IMG/VR virus record: IMGVR_UViG_3300025687_000391
Location: 1 to 21,423 of that record
Direction: 5' to 3' (one strand)
DNA: 21,423 bases
Source of the DNA: a virus
Position 1 is the stretch's first letter. The number at the start of each line of letters is the position of its first letter. The position numbers and the translations under genes were made by a program. Positions 17,501-21,423 of this stretch are shown piece after piece. The notes below the pieces were generated by a model. The model did not search any database and had not been told where the DNA came from. It saw only the letters and a list, made by a program, of their open reading frames with translations.

Positions 17501-20300
17501 ACCCACAGGACCATCTGGATTGCCAACAGACGAAGATGTGGTTTATGTAAATCCCAATCTACTGGCACAATGCTCAAACGATCCAGTTGTTCGTGGATAC
17601 ATCAAACACATCAACCGACAAGCAGCATCTGAGTATTCTCCTATATATGATTACGCTGCTCCATATCTTTGGGATGATGGTGTCAAGGATTGGTCGTTCT
17701 TTGATTATGGATCAGAATCTGGATTGATACCAGCAATCACCGACGAAGAAATTAGAAACACGACCAAAGAATGTTTAGAAAATGTACAATGCTACAACAC
17801 GACATGTCTCAGTCCCGTTTCTCTGGAAACTCTAAGAAGAACAGTAGTAGTTGAAAAACAATTGTTGCTTGTAGAGTTTGAATTAACAGAAAAACTCAAA
17901 TCAGAAATAGCAAGCAAATTTATCAATTCTTGGAACACTTCTTATCAAGAGTGGTATCAGAGAAATGCTTTCTTCTTCTCGAAGAATCCAGGTGCTTCGA
18001 TATTCAGAAACGAACAAACAGGTGTTTCTGGTATAAATTCACCTCTTTCTCTTCAGAATGTAAAGAAAATAACAAGAAAAGAAATTCGTGGAAGTAGATA
18101 CGAACTCTTATCAAACAAGGTAGGAATCACTGGTGCTTCTGCGGGAGAGTGGTTGTATGAAATATTCTTCGGAGGAGATGCTGGTTCTACAGCACATCCA
18201 TACTACGATCAGGGGTATAATTCTCAACCATTTGTGACATCAAGATCTCCTCATGTTTGGTTCGGAAGAACTGACGCAGATGGAACAGATGACTTTACAT
18301 TCTTTATTGATAATACTTCATTTACGGCAAATGCTGGAAATTATTATCCATCGTATTCTGGAAATGAAGCAGTAGTTCCTGGTGTTGCTCATATTGATTT
18401 GTATTCTCACAATCCAAACAACATAGTTCCAGCAAGCAGATTGCTGAATAGTTCGTATGGACAGGCACAATCGGATCTTTCTGGAACTCTTACTGATTTT
18501 AAAGACACTTACAACTTCTATGATGTGACTGGAAGGAAACCAGCAAATGTCAAGAAGGAAGAAATCTCTTCTTATGTCAGAATTGAATTCAATACGCCCA
18601 TCGGTCTTGATACAATTAAGGATTTCCCAAATGCGTTCATCCGTGATGCTGGTATTGAATACTTCTTGCCATATCTTGTGAATGTAACTCCTGGTCCATT
18701 CGGAAGACAAGGTGTCAAGTACAATATTGCCGTCATTGGAATGGATCCTTACGGATTTGATGTTGCCGTAAAGAAGATCAAGGATGATCTTCCAAGCAAT
18801 CGCAAATTACAAGGCATTAACAAGGGCAATTATTACAACTGGTGGAATCACGATACTGGATCTGTTTTGTCAAAGGCAGATTATCTAACACCAGATTACA
18901 ATGGCATGGATCTTTGGCCTGAACCTGGATTTGAAACTGATTATCCATATTACGCATACGATCCAGCACAAGAAGATCTTCATGGTGGAGGGTATGATCT
19001 AGATTTCCACATGGGTGGTGGATACTACTTTGAGAATGAGTCTCAAGACTGGATGGAATCTCTATACCACTACGGGGTTTCTTCTGGCAAGCAATTTGAT
19101 CCACTTTATAGAACGTCAGTTGTAGGATCTTATATTCTTCCAAACAGTTATCGTAAGTTAAAACCACACCGTTCGTGGTGGTCGTTGTTTGTGCCAAGAA
19201 ATCTATTCATACCAATTCGTTTTGCGAATATGTTCAAGACTCCAAATACCAAGGCAAGAGACTTGTTTGGTGGCAAGGCAATATTCACAATCAATCCAAA
19301 TTACTGGAGAACTTGGTATGGAAGTGAATTTGAAACCTGGTTGACCTTGGACAACAATCCAACAACAAAGGCATTGATGGAAAACAGTGCTCCAGACCTT
19401 ACATTCTTTATTGAAGGCAAAGATGGAGATTCCATTTCTCCGTACACAACCGACTTACAAGGTTATTTCCACGAATCTCTGATGAATTATATCGCTGGAA
19501 ATTACAATCTTTACAGACCAGGATTGGTTGCGACAGATCTCTGGAAATATGATCTCAGTGGTGAGACTGAATATGGATTGATCACTCCACCAGTGGATAC
19601 AGAGTACGAATTCTTTGATCGTAACTTTGCAGCACAATTTGTGGTATTTGCCAAGTCAAGACTTCGTACATGTAACGATTTAGGTCTTTCCTGTGCAAAT
19701 CCAAATCAAGTTATTGTAAATTCCGATGGTTGTCCAAATACGAACTACTACTGTAACTGTCCAGCACAGAACGTAAAACCAACAGAAACAGAACCAACAT
19801 ATTTGGAACTGTACAGACTGGAAAAGGAAATCAATGAATGTGCGATGATTGAAGAAGTTCTTGGGGAGGAATATCTTGGTTGTGAGTATTCTGATCCAGA
19901 ATCTACATGTAGTTGTAATTGTCCAGAGTGGGGAGAGAAGTTCAATGAATATCTGGCATATACCAGAACATATGCGACTTTCTGGGAAACACCTTATGAA
20001 GTTCCACTCATGAGAAATGCCCATTCTGCTCAGTTGAGTTCTCAGCAAATCAGAATTAAAGTCACTTCAAATTCGGTTGTCAATGTTGGATCTTTGGTAT
20101 CGGTCATCAATGAAAATGATGCTCCTTTATATACGCAAGATCAATATAAGGCAATTTCTGGAACTTGGATGGTTTCGGGAATCCAACACATGTTCGCGAC
20201 TCCGAGAACATATTACATGATTCTCACCCTAGTAAGAGACTCTAATTATTTTGATCCAAACGATATAACATCTCCAGTCAAACCATTTGTTTTAACCTAA
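14514..20300 (+). CDS. Giant gp27-like baseplate hub protein with Cys-rich and collagen-like inserts
   Basis: 1928 residues (T4 gp27: 391). The N-terminus (ESLFVGPMTGSVVLYDVRNW, then helix and strand repeats) and the very C-terminus (AISGTWMVSGIQHMF ... YYMILTLVRDSNYF) resemble the two ends of gp27-type hub proteins; the long middle is an insertion. Residues 747-968 carry about 20 Cys, many as CC (EGCCQYC, GACCREG, TWCCIRG, ENCCLSV). Residues 980-1002 are seven Gly-Pro-Thr-type collagen triplets. A second Cys cluster spans residues 1720-1803. The rest is mixed beta and Tyr/Asn-rich. A hub role is supported by position between gp53 and gp25; the insert may be a surface-exposed host-contact arm. 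There is no lysozyme motif. Confidence 0.75.
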   Translation: MSIFSLASLLGQAISDYFTPTPDLPNPISPAESRIQELYIESGSSFFFNTSFTIIPWESEVYTDSPLVSMTFEESLFVGPMTGSVVLYDVRNWTNEIKLNGKDTLVLKVKIGDSEDVTEFRFHIHAAKNITNEAKQTDYTTLDERYSLWKLDLISSEIFLPNYTTSFLNDNEDFVGKIATDQEGNQGLISTAIQSISEFVFGESEVGLINVLFEYYKLPIGKIDSAKNGIWLKHDHVSYPWMKRKGQMRITQMLNYISKYAWDGTGTNGHPLGVLSFVDVLDLYAPTLYADYYCWHDRNGWNFRSLSKILKEKNSELDDTFLITIDQNNPKRIHNYEVLSQNNIQWLYDSGGLFSYYERIDPDYTNPYIDFTSSDDCFIKKTVTYDYHRDYSRIEHIEKNKLVSDDIDTSPFNELTTAKQNSKVDDEIYGYFSEKVLNNPHPVKWEVYNHRASSPWSRKAWQPQFDLTDLTFSTFEKIHKEIRVPLKAKRQEYAEKKDIKRKWETYRCTVCCHADGPLGSKEDLEILENPGPIDGITYQALFGATGIYGSIKEDEYKIVAAGSFTDLINYDPGNTANQYGLTYSYDLTKAPYNETIGQFFNIVGPEAPAAYKKYALQRSLNLYNILLQKISKRINDIDLFLGNVNQYKFNAIQILDKATIDKQSDSYRPVDLSQGFRYVGDSFPGENLGPFIGSETRQWPISEQEYGLVPYTAIPINKGLGVVVFGEDPNGNQLTYRFSNFAGGEGCCQYCTGNPNESYILEGSCSYYGAIVNGNLPYNDLPQYPPDWANNSYGCQGYYSFGPGASIAQAWSEDACAGGACCREGTFGNFGNCSIEIEAGCSGGQWQGPGTSCIDDNGFLTCESYDCDTNPENCTWCCIRGAQAGDPSYPAFIPIPECAALAAENPARGYSIEDPEQCTYDPGTPDDGVENCCLSVAAFGVSVCVPLPNGFCGTQDFLGSVVENCSECIVDDDVTVIIVPGTPGPTGPTGPTGPTGPTGPSGLPTDEDVVYVNPNLLAQCSNDPVVRGYIKHINRQAASEYSPIYDYAAPYLWDDGVKDWSFFDYGSESGLIPAITDEEIRNTTKECLENVQCYNTTCLSPVSLETLRRTVVVEKQLLLVEFELTEKLKSEIASKFINSWNTSYQEWYQRNAFFFSKNPGASIFRNEQTGVSGINSPLSLQNVKKITRKEIRGSRYELLSNKVGITGASAGEWLYEIFFGGDAGSTAHPYYDQGYNSQPFVTSRSPHVWFGRTDADGTDDFTFFIDNTSFTANAGNYYPSYSGNEAVVPGVAHIDLYSHNPNNIVPASRLLNSSYGQAQSDLSGTLTDFKDTYNFYDVTGRKPANVKKEEISSYVRIEFNTPIGLDTIKDFPNAFIRDAGIEYFLPYLVNVTPGPFGRQGVKYNIAVIGMDPYGFDVAVKKIKDDLPSNRKLQGINKGNYYNWWNHDTGSVLSKADYLTPDYNGMDLWPEPGFETDYPYYAYDPAQEDLHGGGYDLDFHMGGGYYFENESQDWMESLYHYGVSSGKQFDPLYRTSVVGSYILPNSYRKLKPHRSWWSLFVPRNLFIPIRFANMFKTPNTKARDLFGGKAIFTINPNYWRTWYGSEFETWLTLDNNPTTKALMENSAPDLTFFIEGKDGDSISPYTTDLQGYFHESLMNYIAGNYNLYRPGLVATDLWKYDLSGETEYGLITPPVDTEYEFFDRNFAAQFVVFAKSRLRTCNDLGLSCANPNQVIVNSDGCPNTNYYCNCPAQNVKPTETEPTYLELYRLEKEINECAMIEEVLGEEYLGCEYSDPESTCSCNCPEWGEKFNEYLAYTRTYATFWETPYEVPLMRNAHSAQLSSQQIRIKVTSNSVVNVGSLVSVINENDAPLYTQDQYKAISGTWMVSGIQHMFATPRTYYMILTLVRDSNYFDPNDITSPVKPFVLT
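17451..17519 (+). repeat. Collagen-like Gly-X-Y repeat
   Basis: Codes for PGTPGPTGPTGP... , seven G-X-Y triplets, mostly GPT. The DNA holds an 18-bp unit repeated in tandem (17480-17515 region), suggesting slippage. Such repeats make short triple helices that trimerise fibres. Confidence 0.9.
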
Positions 20301-20308
20301 ATAATTAT

Positions 20309-20704
20309 ATGAAAGCATTTACCAACAATTACGCAGACATTCCGTTCTTTATCAGTAGCAATACGTTTACTGGTGATTTGAACATTTCTCGTAATTTAAG
20401 TGCGGTTCGTCAATCAATTAAGAACATTCTGTTGTCAAATGTCGGAGAAAGACCATTTGATTATGGATTTGGATGTAATCTATTCAATTCGTTGTTTGAA
20501 AACAACACATCGGAAATGCACATAGAGATGCAAGCAAGAATTCAAAGTGCATTTGCTGGATATGAACCAAGAATTTCAATTCGGGACATTCGGTTTGAAT
20601 TTGACCCAGACTTGCCAAATACTATAACTTTATATTTTAGTTATCTCTTGGAAGAAGGAAATGTTCAAGATGAAATAAATATTCAAATATCAAGGAACAG
20701 ATAA
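20309..20704 (+). CDS. gp25: Baseplate wedge protein gp25
   Basis: 131 residues (T4: 132). The sequence has the GPW/gp25 pattern: the N-terminal strand region, GDLNISRNLSAVRQSIKNIL, LSNVGERPFDYGFGCNLFNS, then FENNTSEMHIEMQARIQSAF, YEPRISIRDIRFE. The EPR motif (EPRI), typical of gp25/TssE proteins, is present. gp25 is the core of the wedge and starts tail-sheath assembly. The stop codon TAA overlaps the gp6 ATG by one base. The ribosome binding site is weak; translation may be coupled. Confidence 0.95.
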   Translation: MKAFTNNYADIPFFISSNTFTGDLNISRNLSAVRQSIKNILLSNVGERPFDYGFGCNLFNSLFENNTSEMHIEMQARIQSAFAGYEPRISIRDIRFEFDPDLPNTITLYFSYLLEEGNVQDEINIQISRNR

Positions 20705-21423
20705 TGGCAGTATCCAGAACACCAACAACTTTAGGCAATTTAGAGTTCACAGATATCAAAAAGAGTCTGACTGATTATTTAAGAAATCAGTCAATATTTT
20801 CTGGATATAACTTTGAAGGAAGTGCTCTACGGACCATGATTGATCTCATGGCATATAACACTTACTTTTATGCCTACTATGCGAATATAATCAATGCCGA
20901 AGCATTTCTTGACAGCGCACAGAGAGAATCTTCGGTCATTTCATTGGTTAAACCATTAGGGTATACCGTTCCCGCAAGAACTGCCGCGATTGCTACGGTC
21001 AGTGTTGCTGGACTTGGTGCTTCCATAACATCATTGGCAGAAGGAACTCAGTTTACTTCTAAAAACTCTGATGGTGTACAGTTTTCTCTATTCACACTTG
21101 AAGATATTCCAGTAATTGATGGATCTGCTTCTTCTTTCAATATATACGAAGCTTCTGCATACATTGATGCCGAAGTGTTTCCAGACTTTGACTTTGATAA
21201 TCAAAAGATTGTATTTGTCACTGATTCTTTTGATTTGAGCACGATTCGTGTAATCACCGTTGAGGATGAGATTGAGTATGTCTGGACAAAGGTGGATTCC
21301 ATCGGATATGCTTCACAAGTAGATGAAAGAATCTACTTCATAGAAAGAACACCAAATGGATTCGCAGTCGTTTTTGGTTCCGTGAATTCTCTAGGAAAGG
21401 CAATCGGAGAAGACACATCAAGC
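20704..21423 (+). CDS. gp6: Baseplate wedge protein gp6 (3' end beyond window)
   Basis: 240 codons are visible, open to the last base. Start ATG 20704 overlaps the gp25 stop. The N-terminus (TTLGNLEFTDIKKSLTDYLR, then FEGSALRTMIDLMAYNTYFY and NAEAFLDSAQRESSVISLVK) is the typical opening of gp6-type baseplate J proteins: L.F.DIK..L..YL, G S.L..MID..AY, N....E.FLDSAQ...SV. The following beta-rich part (TVPARTAAIATVSVAGLG) fits the family. gp6 forms the continuous ring of the wedges. T4 gp6 has 660 residues, so about two thirds lies outside the window. Confidence 0.93.
   Translation, partial: MAVSRTPTTLGNLEFTDIKKSLTDYLRNQSIFSGYNFEGSALRTMIDLMAYNTYFYAYYANIINAEAFLDSAQRESSVISLVKPLGYTVPARTAAIATVSVAGLGASITSLAEGTQFTSKNSDGVQFSLFTLEDIPVIDGSASSFNIYEASAYIDAEVFPDFDFDNQKIVFVTDSFDLSTIRVITVEDEIEYVWTKVDSIGYASQVDERIYFIERTPNGFAVVFGSVNSLGKAIGEDTSS

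Noticed and set aside
1-21423. Integrase, insertion sequence or attachment site
   Set aside because: No such gene or flanking direct repeats were seen; the tRNAs show no partial duplicated ends.

Overview
The window is part of the genome of a T4-like myovirus (tailed phage with a contractile tail). The call rests on a set of T4 homologues: late-transcription coactivator gp33, ssDNA-binding protein gp32, head-completion protein gp4, and baseplate proteins gp26, gp48, gp53, gp25 and gp6, plus a very large gp27-like hub protein. The sequence is AT-rich, genes are tightly packed with 1-4 bp overlaps, and there are no integrase, transposase or plasmid functions. The host cannot be named. A circularly permuted tmRNA gene and host-type sigma70 promoters would fit an alphaproteobacterial or cyanobacterial host; that is inference.

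Layout. Positions 1-5794 (+ strand) form an early/accessory region. It holds short genes, seven promoter-like TTGACA/TATAAT elements over the first 8.4 kb, and RNA genes. The RNA genes are tRNA-Lys, tRNA-Gly and an 88-nt tRNA-like gene with no readable anticodon (582-821); an aberrant tRNA-Ile(UAU)-like gene, tRNA-Glu, tRNA-Tyr and tRNA-Asn (2633-2942); tRNA-Pro (3408-3478); a permuted two-piece tmRNA with its own terminator (about 3479-3850); and tRNA-Arg (4863-4936). Proteins here include an HExxH metallopeptidase-like protein, an HTH protein, a minimal cytidine-deaminase-fold protein, a holin-like membrane protein, an Sm-like protein and several unknowns.

Positions 5791-8048 (- strand) carry two probable virion proteins, one of Gly/Ser-rich beta repeats. 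Positions 8085-9328 (+) carry gp33 and gp32, each behind its own sigma70-like promoter. Positions 9348-12638 (- strand) carry gp4, a tail-tube-fold protein, gp26, a 55-aa protein and an Asn/Ser-rich protein with three 78-bp tandem repeats. Positions 12662-21423 (+) carry the baseplate block gp48, gp53, a 1928-aa hub-like protein with Cys-rich and collagen-like inserts, gp25 and the first 240 codons of gp6.

How it works together. The tRNAs and tmRNA would support phage translation and rescue of stalled ribosomes. gp32 serves replication and recombination. gp33 connects replication-coupled late transcription to the virion genes, which build the baseplate, the tail tube start and the completed head.

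The most notable item is the permuted phage tmRNA. Its two acceptor-stem halves pair over 7 bp with a G3-U70 wobble, in inverted gene order, around a strongly folded intervening segment. Its reading frame ends in a short tag, ...MAA-stop.
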